Part shown: positions 8,842 to 16,400 of the stretch, in pieces
Layout: the number at the start of each line of letters is the position of its first letter
How positions within the stretch are numbered: the first letter of the stretch is position 1
NCBI RefSeq assembly: GCF_005121165.3
Contig: NZ_CP034413.3
Coordinates: 2,728,001 to 2,792,000, forward strand
Reading direction: 5' to 3'
Length of the DNA stretch: 64,000 nucleotides
Source of the DNA: Dysosmobacter welbionis
GTDB lineage: Bacteria > Bacillota > Clostridia > Oscillospirales > Oscillospiraceae
Notes under the pieces: generated by a model
The model's database searches: none
What the model was told of the DNA's origin: nothing
Seen by the model: only the letters and a program-made list of their open reading frames with translations
Position numbers and translations under genes: made by a program

Positions 8842-9067
8842 CTGTCCGCAGGCTGATTTTGGGTATTGTGCCAGGATACAATGCCTCGAAAATCCACCGG
8901 CAGGAGGTTGTACGGTTGCGGGATATTGCATACCAAGCGTTTCAAAAAGGAAATTGACCTTGCGCTGCTGGGGATCGAGAAATGGGCGGATGACCGTGCC
9001 TATTTCTGCACACCCAGAAAAGCCGGGATCATAGGCAGGAACGGAGTATCCGGAGCACTGTGCCGCC

Positions 9068-9398
9068 ATGAGTTATACCGTTACGCTGGAACTGCAGGAC
9101 GGCGCTATGACCCTTGCGGACCGCGGCGACGGGGATCGCCCCAGACAGGCGCCCTGCGCCCCGGATCAGCCGAAGACTACTTCGTATGTAGCAGGGAGCG
9201 GGTTTATCGGCGGTGCGGATGGCCCGGCATCCGCTTTTGTTGGAGAGGAGCAGGGAAAACTTCGGATGGCCTGTTCCTTGCTTCGTTTCGGCGGAGAATG
9301 TGGAATAGCGGATGATTTTCCACGAAAAGCAGTTTGAGGACATGACCCTGGAGTGGACTCCGTCAAATGAGGCCAAGCATTCCATATCTGGAAGATAG
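9068..9398 (+). pseudogene. Remnant of a small GGADGP-motif protein, frameshifted
   Basis: The first frame, from ATG 9068, reads MSYTVTLELQDG and then GSGFIGGADGPASAFVGEEQ. This resembles the GIIGGADGPTAIF signature of Na+-translocating decarboxylase beta subunits, which is also seen in small uncharacterised gut Firmicute proteins. The frame then turns unlikely and ends at 9337. A second frame at 9312-9398 reads FHEKQFEDMTLEWTPSNE and looks like the lost C-terminus. A single indel around 9290-9311 would join them. The family assignment is tentative. Confidence 0.4.
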
Positions 9399-9540
9399 AA
9401 TACGGCTGAGGTGCCTGCGCTGTTAGCGCCGACGTGACTTGACCAAAAGAGAGGTGGAAAAATCCTAGACCAAAATGAGTAACTAAGTATGGGACAGGGC
9501 AGGTTTCTATATATTTTCATCCTCTGGTCAACAATTCAAG

Positions 9541-9572
9541 ACAGCCGCTGTGGAGGTTCCCACAGCGGCTGT
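9541..9572. terminator. Hairpin terminator downstream of the FUSC-like gene
   Basis: ACAGCCGCTGTGG (9541-9553) and CCACAGCGGCTGT (9560-9572) form a 13-bp stem with a 6-base loop. It lies 12 bases past the stop of the minus-strand gene; the T content after the stem is modest on both strands. Confidence 0.65.
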
Positions 9573-9584
9573 TCGTTATGATTG

Positions 9585-10643
9585 TCAACTCCGTCCCGTT
9601 CTGGCATTGGCAAACCGGTCGACTATAAAGTTATATACATAATAGAAAAGGACGCCGAAACAACACCCGATGATGTTGTTTATAATACGGAGGATAATTG
9701 CTGATTTTACCCCAAAGATATTTGTAGCCATAAGAAGCGCGCCAAAACAGTTCAGAAGGGTTTTCCAATGATAGGCGGCGCAGAGGCCGAGCAGCAATCC
9801 TGAATAGATTCCCAGATACGAGTGGGCGGAAGCCGGAAGCAGTTGGTATACGATCCCAAATAAAACACTCCCAGCCACGACGCCGCCCAGGCGTTGAAAT
9901 GCCCGTTTGTTTGGGCGCTCGCCATATTGCGATAGGACCGTCAGGCAGGCACAGCCCACCCACATGATCCGGTCTACCTGAAGTAGTTCTCCGACAAGGA
10001 TTCCAAGCGATAATCCAAGCGTCACCTGAAACTGCCATTTTCCGAGGGGATCAAAGAGGGAAAAGTCTTTCACGATCTGCGAGAACGTTTTGCCGTAATC
10101 TTTCTTCCTGTGATTGATGTAGAAAATGATTCCGCACAGCAGGCATCCCAGCAGCATTTCGAATACCCGGAGCACGAGCAGATGTCCGCCAACCGGATTC
10201 CCGTATAGGAACATATAGGCAAACAGGTACAGGCCCGCCCCTCCGTATAACGGCTCGTGGCAGGCGGAGATCACGATAAAGCCGATGCTCAAGAAGTTGA
10301 TCAGAAACCCCCACGCCGGATTTACGGACTGCGCAATGCAAGGGCTGAAGGTCAGCAGCACAAAGACAATAAAGAAGTTTATCAGGGAGCTTTTGAGGCA
10401 GTAGCCGAAGTCAACAAACCGGACCGTCAGCAGAATGCAGAAGATTACCACGGCGGCAGAGCTGTTTTCATCTCCAAACAGAAAGTTTAGAATAGAAATA
10501 AAAACGACTGCAAAGAGAACACAGAGGATATCCTTCACAATCAAGGCCGCAATCAATTTGTGCCGTTCAGACGGATTCGCTGCGTTTCTGATTTTCCCCT
10601 TACATACAGAGACATCTAATTGCATCGCCTGATAAAAGTTCAT
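9585..10643 (-). CDS. FUSC-like aromatic-acid exporter family membrane protein
   Basis: A 352-residue protein with two blocks of hydrophobic segments, about residues 28-165 and 205-345, separated by a polar linker (YINHRKKDYGKTFSQIVKDF). The second block has the FUSC_2-like pattern around RIMWVGCACLTVLSQYGERPNKRAFQRLGGVVAGS. The RxxGT/VxG arrangement is typical of fusaric acid resistance and aromatic acid exporter proteins. The start at 10643 has GAAAGGAAGG upstream on its strand. It stands alone between gene-poor stretches. Substrate unknown. Confidence 0.75.
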   Translation of the reverse strand: MNFYQAMQLDVSVCKGKIRNAANPSERHKLIAALIVKDILCVLFAVVFISILNFLFGDENSSAAVVIFCILLTVRFVDFGYCLKSSLINFFIVFVLLTFSPCIAQSVNPAWGFLINFLSIGFIVISACHEPLYGGAGLYLFAYMFLYGNPVGGHLLVLRVFEMLLGCLLCGIIFYINHRKKDYGKTFSQIVKDFSLFDPLGKWQFQVTLGLSLGILVGELLQVDRIMWVGCACLTVLSQYGERPNKRAFQRLGGVVAGSVLFGIVYQLLPASAHSYLGIYSGLLLGLCAAYHWKTLLNCFGALLMATNIFGVKSAIILRIINNIIGCCFGVLFYYVYNFIVDRFANARTGRS

Positions 10644-11454
10644 CTGGACCTTCCTTTCTCAGAGCATAATCCTATCATATCCGGCGGGGAAATCAAGAAC
10701 GTAGCCTTTGTAAAAAAACTGTAAACAGTTCCGGCCATTGGGACTGTTAAAGCCGATCCGAATTGATGAAAACAGGCGGCGCCTTCCCTTAGCCGGAACA
10801 AATCAGAAAATTTGGGGAGTCACTGTCAACGGCGTGGGTGCAAGGGAGCGGGACAGGGTACTTACAGCTTCAGCTTCATCCGGTCCGTCTGAATGCCCCT
10901 GCCTGATTAGAACAGAGAGTTGTCGTTGTTCTGATCGGCAGGGGCGTTTTGTGTCCGAAGCCATTTCTGCGCAATGGCTTTGGACTTTTCTGAATAGGAG
11001 TCCTATGTTGCCTGCTAAATACAAACGGAGCAAAATGAAAGCGCAAAATATGAAACGGATGCGGCGGCCGGACTGTCGCTCCCTCGCACCGGACATCCTT
11101 CGCAGCAACGCATCAGCCATGGAGTACAGGCCAGCTCCGGCCCACTCTTTTAAAAAATGTTTGATCTGCCGGGACCTTCCTCTTAAAGCGGCAGAAAACC
11201 GACGCTGGCAGGCTGCTTGAAGTTACGACTGCTTTTCAAATAGAGGATAGTTCTGCGCATCTCCTGAAAAACGGCAGGACCTTATTTTCCTGCTGCATGA
11301 ATACCTGCCGGAAGCCATTTCCACCAGTTGTACATTTCCGGGCGAATGCGGCGCAGGGTCATTCCGGTCACTGCCCCATCGAACATGGGGAAGTTCCTGT
11401 ATAGAAAGGAGTATCAGCCGCCGCAGGCGGCTGATTACACACGTACAGCGAAAC
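10644..11454. other. Gene-poor stretch with hairpin and coding debris
   Basis: No intact gene is supported. A strong stem-loop lies at 10895-10945. On the minus strand, 11282-11386 encodes 34 residues with coding-like composition (MTLRRIRPEMYNWWKWLP) but no ribosome binding site; this looks like a fragment of a lost gene that I do not recognise. Frames over 100 codons elsewhere in the stretch have improbable composition. Confidence 0.5.
10895..10945. terminator. Long stem-loop, terminator-like
   Basis: GCCCCTGCC (10895-10903) pairs with GGCAGGGGC (10937-10945), with inner pairing GAACA/TGTTC, followed by GTTTTGT. The gene it served is no longer recognisable. Confidence 0.5.
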
Positions 11455-11928
11455 TCACCAAAAGACTCGAATGACACCGCAGGTCACGGTGGTGGTAATG
11501 ATTCCGGCGATGAGGACGCCAAGCGCGATGGCGGGGAGGGCTGTCCGGAGCCGGAGGTCCAGCACATCGGCCACCAGGGCGCCGGTCCAGGCCCCGGTCC
11601 CCGGCAGCGGGATTGCCACGAGGATGATCAGGCCGATGGTGCGATACTTTTTCACGATTCGGCCCTTGAGGTGTGCCCGGCGCTCCAGCCAGTCGATTTT
11701 CGGTCCAACCCAGCTGGATTTGCGCAGCCAGTCAAAAATACGGCGGAGCAAAAGAATGAGAAAGGGGATTGGAACGAGATTGCCGAGGATGGCGGCAGCC
11801 GCCGCTGCGGCTGGCGGCAGGCCGGCGGCTATACCGGCCGGAATTGCACCGCGCAGCTCCAGCACAGGCACCATGGCAATGAGGAATGTCATGAGGAGCT
11901 CACCGAAAAAAGTATCAAACAAATCCAT
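11455..11928 (-). CDS. Small multidrug export protein family (COG2426)
   Basis: A 157-residue membrane protein with about four to five hydrophobic segments and the hallmarks of the Sm_multidrug_ex family: VPVLELRGAIPAGIAAGL near the N-terminus, LLRRIFDWLRKS in the middle, and IPLPGTGAWTGALVA before the last helices. Despite the family name, its transport role is poorly established. The minus-strand start at 11928 follows AAAAGGTG. It is divergent from the S-layer region. Confidence 0.88.
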   Translation of the reverse strand: MDLFDTFFGELLMTFLIAMVPVLELRGAIPAGIAAGLPPAAAAAAAILGNLVPIPFLILLLRRIFDWLRKSSWVGPKIDWLERRAHLKGRIVKKYRTIGLIILVAIPLPGTGAWTGALVADVLDLRLRTALPAIALGVLIAGIITTTVTCGVIRVFW

Positions 11929-12222
11929 AGACTACACCTTTTGTATAACAAATGTAACGATTGCATTCTACCATAGAGCGCCAGATGCAGCAATGTTTAT
12001 TTTTATCTGTACGAAATCGAAACATGTATGTGGGCGGTAAGCAATAGAGGGCAGACGGTACAGCCTTACCCTAAAAGAAGAACGGCCCAAACCGGGAGGG
12101 GGGTCGGGAGGAACATCTGGCAAGCCATACATTATATATATTGGGACAGAGCGTATCAAAGTGCATGGATCGCAGACGATCTGCCGGAATGTTACGGTTA
12201 TATTACAAGAGCTGCAAATCTA

Positions 12223-12251
12223 TTGCAAACAGAAAATTGATCTGATATGAT
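12223..12251 (+). promoter_or_regulatory. Candidate promoter of the plus-strand S-layer gene
   Basis: TTGCAA (12223-12228) and TATGAT (12246-12251) with a 17-bp spacer. It lies about 225 bases before the start codon, implying a long 5' leader, as is common for abundant S-layer mRNAs. Confidence 0.55.
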
Positions 12252-12476
12252 GCGTCTAGAACAAATGAGGAATCGCTCTTGGCTGCCCGGTACAGATACA
12301 GGAATGGCTAGCCACGGTATGTGTACCGTGTAAAAAAGAGGCTTCACTCAGGCGTTCTGAACTTCTAAAGCCGAACGCTCACCGAGGTAGTTTGGGGGGG
12401 GCCGCGTTTGCGGAGTGTATCTCTCCAATTTGCCAAAATGAGGGAACGGCGGAAATTTAAAGGAGGTAAACACCCA
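12252..12476 (+). other. S-layer gene 5' leader with inverted repeats and G8 tract
   Basis: The leader holds a perfect hairpin CACGGTA-TGTG-TACCGTG (12313-12330), a GCGTTC/GAACGC pair around 12352-12378, a run of eight G at 12394-12401, and a GGAGTGTATCTCTCC block that recurs upstream of the minus-strand S-layer gene. AAAGGAGGT precedes the start. The whole 11929-12476 interval has no convincing gene. Confidence 0.55.
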
Positions 12477-12544
12477 ATGAAGAAGTTCCTTTCTCTGGTA
12501 CTGGCTCTGGTGATGACCATGTCTCTGGTCACCGTCAGCGCCGG
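12448..12544. repeat. 97-bp perfect inverted repeat, left copy
   Basis: This stretch, covering the ribosome binding site, start codon and signal peptide of the plus S-layer gene, is identical to the reverse complement of 19171-19267. Beyond position 12544 the two genes diverge at scattered bases. Confidence 0.85.
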
Positions 12545-15341
12545 TGCTAAGGACTTCAGTGATGACGACAGCATCACCTATCAGGAAGCTGTTGACGTCA
12601 TCTCCGAGATTGGTGTTGTCGACGGTTACACCGGCGGCGACTTCAAGCCCACTGATGTCCTGACCCGCGGTGCCGCCGCCAAGATCATCTGCAACCTGAT
12701 CCTGGGGCCCACCACCGCTTCCGCTCTGAGCGCCAGCAGCGCTCCCTTTAAGGATGTGCCCGTGAGCAACACCTTCGCAGGCTACATCACCTACTGCGCC
12801 CAGGAGAAGATCATCAACGGCTATCCCGACGGCACCTTCCGTCCCACCGGCACCCTGACCGGCAACGCGTTCATGAAGATGCTGCTGGGCGCCCTGGGCT
12901 ATGACAGCGCTGTCGAGAGCTACACTGGTCCCAACTGGTCCGTGGCCGTCATCAAGCAGGCCGCCGGTATCGGCCTGGACGACGGCAACGACGAGTTCGT
13001 CGGCTCCAAGGCCGTGACCCGTGAGGAGGCTGCCCTGTACGCCTTCAACATGCTGCAGGCCACCATGGTCGAGTACGACGCCAAGACTTCTGTCGACATC
13101 AACGGCGCTACCGTGACCATCGCCGGCGACAAGGCCAAGGAGATCGAGAACACCTCTCGTACCGACGGCTACATCGACGACGACAACAAGATGCAGTTCG
13201 CTGAGAGATACTTCACCGACCTGCGCCTGACCACCGACACCACCGATGACTTCGGCCGTCCCGCCAACACCTGGCGCTTCAAGGGCGTTGAGGTTGGCAC
13301 CTTCGCCAAGACCGCTGACGCCACCTACACCGCCGACGTGAAGCTGGGCCAGATCTACTCTGACCTGGGCATGTCCGACAAGGACGAGGCTGCTCCCGTC
13401 TTCGTGGACGGCGTTGAGGCCAGCGAGTCCGCCAAGGTCTCCAAGGGCAACGACCTGAAGGTCAGCGAGCTGAAGTTCACCAACTCTCCCGTTGCGAAGT
13501 GCAACGTCGGCAACGGCACTCTGGTCGAGGCCTATCTGGATGAGGATACCAACGATGTCACCATCGTGGCTATCAACACCTACGTGGCTGAGGTCAACAA
13601 GGTTGTGGCCGAGACCAACTCCAAGGATGCTTACATCACCCTGTCCGAGCTGGCTGCTGAGAACGGCGCCACCTCCGGCCTGCGTGCCAACGACGAGTTC
13701 GAGACCACTGGTTTCGAGAACGACCAGATCGTCCTCTTCACCTATGCCAACAACGAGATCCAGTCTGTCAAGGCTGCTGAGTCCGCTGAGGGCACTCTGA
13801 CCAGAAAGGTTTCCGGCAAGTCCATCAACCTGGGTGAGACCAAGTATGACTTCTCCAAGATGTATTCTGTGGACGGCGGCGAGAGCAGCCTGGGCATCGA
13901 CAGCGAGTATGTCGTGTACCTGGATGCCAACGGCTATGCCATCTACGTCGAGGAGACTGAGTACAACATCGCTGACTACGCCTATCTGCGCGCTCTGCAG
14001 GGTTCCAGCGTTGCTTTCGCCTCTGACAAGGCCGCTCTGATCACCTATGACGGCAAGATGAAGACCGTCGACACCAAGGAGGACTACACCAACGACTTCG
14101 CTGGCTATGGTTCTGAGCTGCAGATTGGTAATCCCAAATCTGAGATTGTCCTGGTGAAGGAGACCTCCAAAGGCGAGTATCGCCTGAAGGATCTCGACAC
14201 CAAGAATCCCAGCATTGCTAAGGCCGAGGACTCCTTCGAGCTGCGGAACGGCGTGGCCCGGATCAACCTGACTAACAAGGGCGTGACCAACGCCTCCGAT
14301 GCCAAGCAGGGCACCGACTACATCTATGCCGACAGCAAGACGGTGTTCGTGGTGGGCACCTATGACAGCGGTGCTCGCGAGAATTGGAAGGATGCTACCT
14401 ATCGCGCCTACACCGGCATCAACAACGCTCCCACCATCGTGGACGACAACGACAGCAGCCCGGCTACCAATGCCATCGGCATGAGCTACTACTGCCGCAA
14501 CAAGGGCGTTGCCACCATCGTGTACCTGAGCGTGGACGAGGCTGACTACAAGGTCACCGGCGGCAACAACGACGTGATCTTCTTCGCCTTCGAGTCCGGC
14601 AGCAAGAAGATCGAGGACTCCGACAACGAGTACTACACCTACAACGCAGTTGTGGATGGCAAGATCGTTGAGGGCGTCAAGGTCGATGCCAGCGTGAAGA
14701 TCGACAACCGCACCTCCAACGGCTCCTTCAGCAGCAACGTGGTCTTCACTGGCGCCGATTATGACGACGGTGTGATCACCGGCCTGGACAAACTGGGCAA
14801 CTCCGGCACCGTCACCGGCATCAACAAGGTGAACAATGAGAACGTCGTGCTTGGCTACGGCAACGGCTCTGAGTCCACCTATGTGGTCGCCGACGATGCG
14901 AAGATCTTCTTCATCGACGATGACGGCACCATTACCGAGGGTGCGGTGAGCAACATCCGCCGCTCCGACGAGGATGTCGTGACCTACGTCCTGGAGGATG
15001 GCCAGATCAGCTATCTGTTCATCCAGCAGTACTTCGAGGATAACGACCAGTCCTCTTCCGGCGGCAGACAGGAGCTGACCAGCATCACTGGTGTGACCTA
15101 TTCTGCTCCCAACCTGACCCTGACTCTGAACGGCACCAACGCCGGCCAGAACTACAAGGTCACCCTGAAGATGATCGTTGCCGGTGTGACCACTGAGCTG
15201 GGCACCTACACGGTCACCGGCGCCACCGGCGCTACCAGCACCACCGCTGTCCTGTCCGTGGGCACTCTGGCCAGCATCGCTGCCAGCGGCGGTATCTACA
15301 TGGTCTCCTGCGGCGGTCAGAACGCAACGTTCACTGCCTAA
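12477..15341 (+). CDS. S-layer protein with three SLH domains
   Basis: A 954-residue secreted protein. Residues 1-24 are a signal peptide (MKKFLSLVLALVMTMSLVTV, then SAGA). Three SLH domains follow at about 25-72, 88-137 and 150-195; these bind pyruvylated or other secondary cell-wall polysaccharide. The rest is a long acidic, Thr/Ser/Asp-rich region predicted to form the array, ending in an Ig-like segment after a QSSSGG linker. Codon use is strongly biased to C-ending codons and the ribosome binding site is AAAGGAGGT, both fitting very high expression. ATG 12477 is the natural start. Its paralogue at 16401 is in the opposite orientation with an almost identical 5' end. Confidence 0.93.
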   Translation: MKKFLSLVLALVMTMSLVTVSAGAKDFSDDDSITYQEAVDVISEIGVVDGYTGGDFKPTDVLTRGAAAKIICNLILGPTTASALSASSAPFKDVPVSNTFAGYITYCAQEKIINGYPDGTFRPTGTLTGNAFMKMLLGALGYDSAVESYTGPNWSVAVIKQAAGIGLDDGNDEFVGSKAVTREEAALYAFNMLQATMVEYDAKTSVDINGATVTIAGDKAKEIENTSRTDGYIDDDNKMQFAERYFTDLRLTTDTTDDFGRPANTWRFKGVEVGTFAKTADATYTADVKLGQIYSDLGMSDKDEAAPVFVDGVEASESAKVSKGNDLKVSELKFTNSPVAKCNVGNGTLVEAYLDEDTNDVTIVAINTYVAEVNKVVAETNSKDAYITLSELAAENGATSGLRANDEFETTGFENDQIVLFTYANNEIQSVKAAESAEGTLTRKVSGKSINLGETKYDFSKMYSVDGGESSLGIDSEYVVYLDANGYAIYVEETEYNIADYAYLRALQGSSVAFASDKAALITYDGKMKTVDTKEDYTNDFAGYGSELQIGNPKSEIVLVKETSKGEYRLKDLDTKNPSIAKAEDSFELRNGVARINLTNKGVTNASDAKQGTDYIYADSKTVFVVGTYDSGARENWKDATYRAYTGINNAPTIVDDNDSSPATNAIGMSYYCRNKGVATIVYLSVDEADYKVTGGNNDVIFFAFESGSKKIEDSDNEYYTYNAVVDGKIVEGVKVDASVKIDNRTSNGSFSSNVVFTGADYDDGVITGLDKLGNSGTVTGINKVNNENVVLGYGNGSESTYVVADDAKIFFIDDDGTITEGAVSNIRRSDEDVVTYVLEDGQISYLFIQQYFEDNDQSSSGGRQELTSITGVTYSAPNLTLTLNGTNAGQNYKVTLKMIVAGVTTELGTYTVTGATGATSTTAVLSVGTLASIAASGGIYMVSCGGQNATFTA
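12963..13087. repeat. 125-bp perfect inverted repeat, left copy
   Basis: A second identical block covering the third SLH domain of the plus gene. It matches the reverse complement of 18628-18752, and identity continues with only two differences for about 50 further bases. The flanking coding sequence is much less similar. Confidence 0.85.
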
Positions 15342-15373
15342 GGAACTGTGTCAACGTGCTGATGCACTAAGAC

Positions 15374-15411
15374 AAAAAGGATTCCCGGACTTCTGTCCGG
15401 GAATCCTTTTT
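15374..15411. terminator. Strong intrinsic terminator of the plus S-layer gene
   Basis: A 17-bp perfect stem, AAAAAGGATTCCCGGAC with its complement, and a TTCT loop, ending in T5. It has A and T tracts on both sides, so it can act in both directions. Confidence 0.93.
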
Positions 15412-15575
15412 ATGTGTCAGGCATAGTCAAAGCCGGTCGGCACGCCCTCTGATAGCTTCTCTCTGCACGGACACACGGCTTGCGAGGATTTGCACAGGCT
15501 TTGGCCCAGTTGGCAGAGGAAACGAACTGGTGAATGAGCCGTTCCTTCGCCGCCAGCACCGGAAGAGTCGAAGGT

Positions 15576-15597
15576 CCCCCGGACTTTTGTCCGGGGG
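15576..15597 (-). terminator. Terminator after the phage-like remnant
   Basis: CCCCCGGAC-TTTT-GTCCGGGGG hairpin, 12 bases downstream of the stop of the minus-strand gene at 15610. The T tract is weak on the minus strand. Confidence 0.55.
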
Positions 15598-15609
15598 CGT
15601 TCCTTTGGG

Positions 15610-16250
15610 TTACAGTTTCCAGCCCCAGAGGATGATTTTCCCTTCCCCGTTGATGGTTCCGGCGTCCGTCATAAAGTTCAGCGTCTTCAGGTCCTTCGGC
15701 GCGATGGAGGGGATGGTGCTGTAATAGGGCGGGTTCGATGTATCATAGATATGCTCACAGATACAGGCAATGGGGGAGAGATAAGTTGCCAGACGGATCT
15801 TTGCTTTGCCTTGACCCAGGAGGCCGCTCATCTCCAGGCGGCACAGGTAGTTTTGGTGCGTGCCCGGATGGAAATAGCTGTCTGTCGCAATATTGTTGCA
15901 GCGCAGATAGATATAGTGATAGGCTGTGGAGAGGATGGGGACGATCCACACCTCCGTGTACTGCGTGAAGTCGATCTGTGATACATCCACATCCACCTGC
16001 GCTGCTTCCTGCGTGACAGGCACTTCCAGAAGTTTTACCAGTGGACGGCCTCGGCGGCTGCGGCTGCCTCCCGGCGGATGGCGGCATCCTGAGCCGTTCT
16101 CGCCTGCTGCTCCGCCGCGTCCGCGGCTGCCAGGGAGGCCAGGGCTGTCTCCAGCTTCTGATTGTCCCCGTTGAAATCCTCCATCCGGATGCGGTCCGTC
16201 AGCTCCCACTGGTTGAGATGAAATTGACTGGTCTGCTGCAAATTCTTCAC
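15610..16250 (-). pseudogene. Frameshifted phage-tail-like protein between S-layer genes
   Basis: Two frames on the minus strand read as one protein. The N-terminal part, from GTG 16250, is MKNLQQTSQFHLNQWELTDR, then EDFNGDNQKLETALASLAAA and an Ala/Glu-rich coiled coil, ending at a stop near 16035. The C-terminal part, in another frame down to 15610, begins PLVKLLEVPVTQEAAQVDVD and ends EGKIILWGWKL. A minus-one shift around 16035-16050 joins them; I see no slippery heptamer, so mutation is likelier than programmed shifting. The layout resembles phage tail or tail-fibre-associated proteins. It sits inside the segment bounded by the inverted S-layer repeats. Confidence 0.6.
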
Positions 16251-16332
16251 CCTTTCCCGAAAATTGTGGCGGGAAAACTCCCGCTATCCAATCCCCCCTG
16301 ACCGGAAGAAATTGCAGAATTTCGTGCAACAA

Positions 16333-16366
16333 AAAATTCCCCCGGACCGAAGTCCGGGGGAATTTT
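16333..16366 (-). terminator. Intrinsic terminator of the minus S-layer gene
   Basis: AAAATTCCCCCGGAC and its complement (16333-16347, 16352-16366) form a 15-bp stem with a four-base loop and, on the minus strand, end in T6. It lies 35 bases after the stop codon. Confidence 0.9.
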
Positions 16367-16400
16367 CAACCGCGGGTACAATCACCCTTCTGGCGGGTAA

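Larger units (their letters stand above)
8842..9584. other. Gene-poor stretch with decayed coding remnants
   Basis: No intact gene is convincing here. One short frame around 8930-9030 has coding-like composition (KEIDLALLGIEKWADDRAYF) but I do not recognise it. The best remnant is listed separately at 9068-9398. A hairpin at 9541-9572 closes the stretch. Confidence 0.5.

Noticed and set aside
9485-9540. Possible insertion sequence or attachment site in the debris region after the second MATE gene
   Set aside because: No terminal inverted repeats, target duplication or transposase fragment could be identified.
10738-11220. A 160-codon plus-strand frame in the gap after the FUSC-like gene
   Set aside because: Arg/Ser/Pro-rich improbable composition, no ribosome binding site, and it crosses a strong stem-loop.
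16035-16060. Programmed ribosomal frameshift in the phage-like gene between the S-layer genes
   Set aside because: No X-XXY-YYZ slippery heptamer or suitable pseudoknot was seen at the point where the frames change; mutation is simpler.
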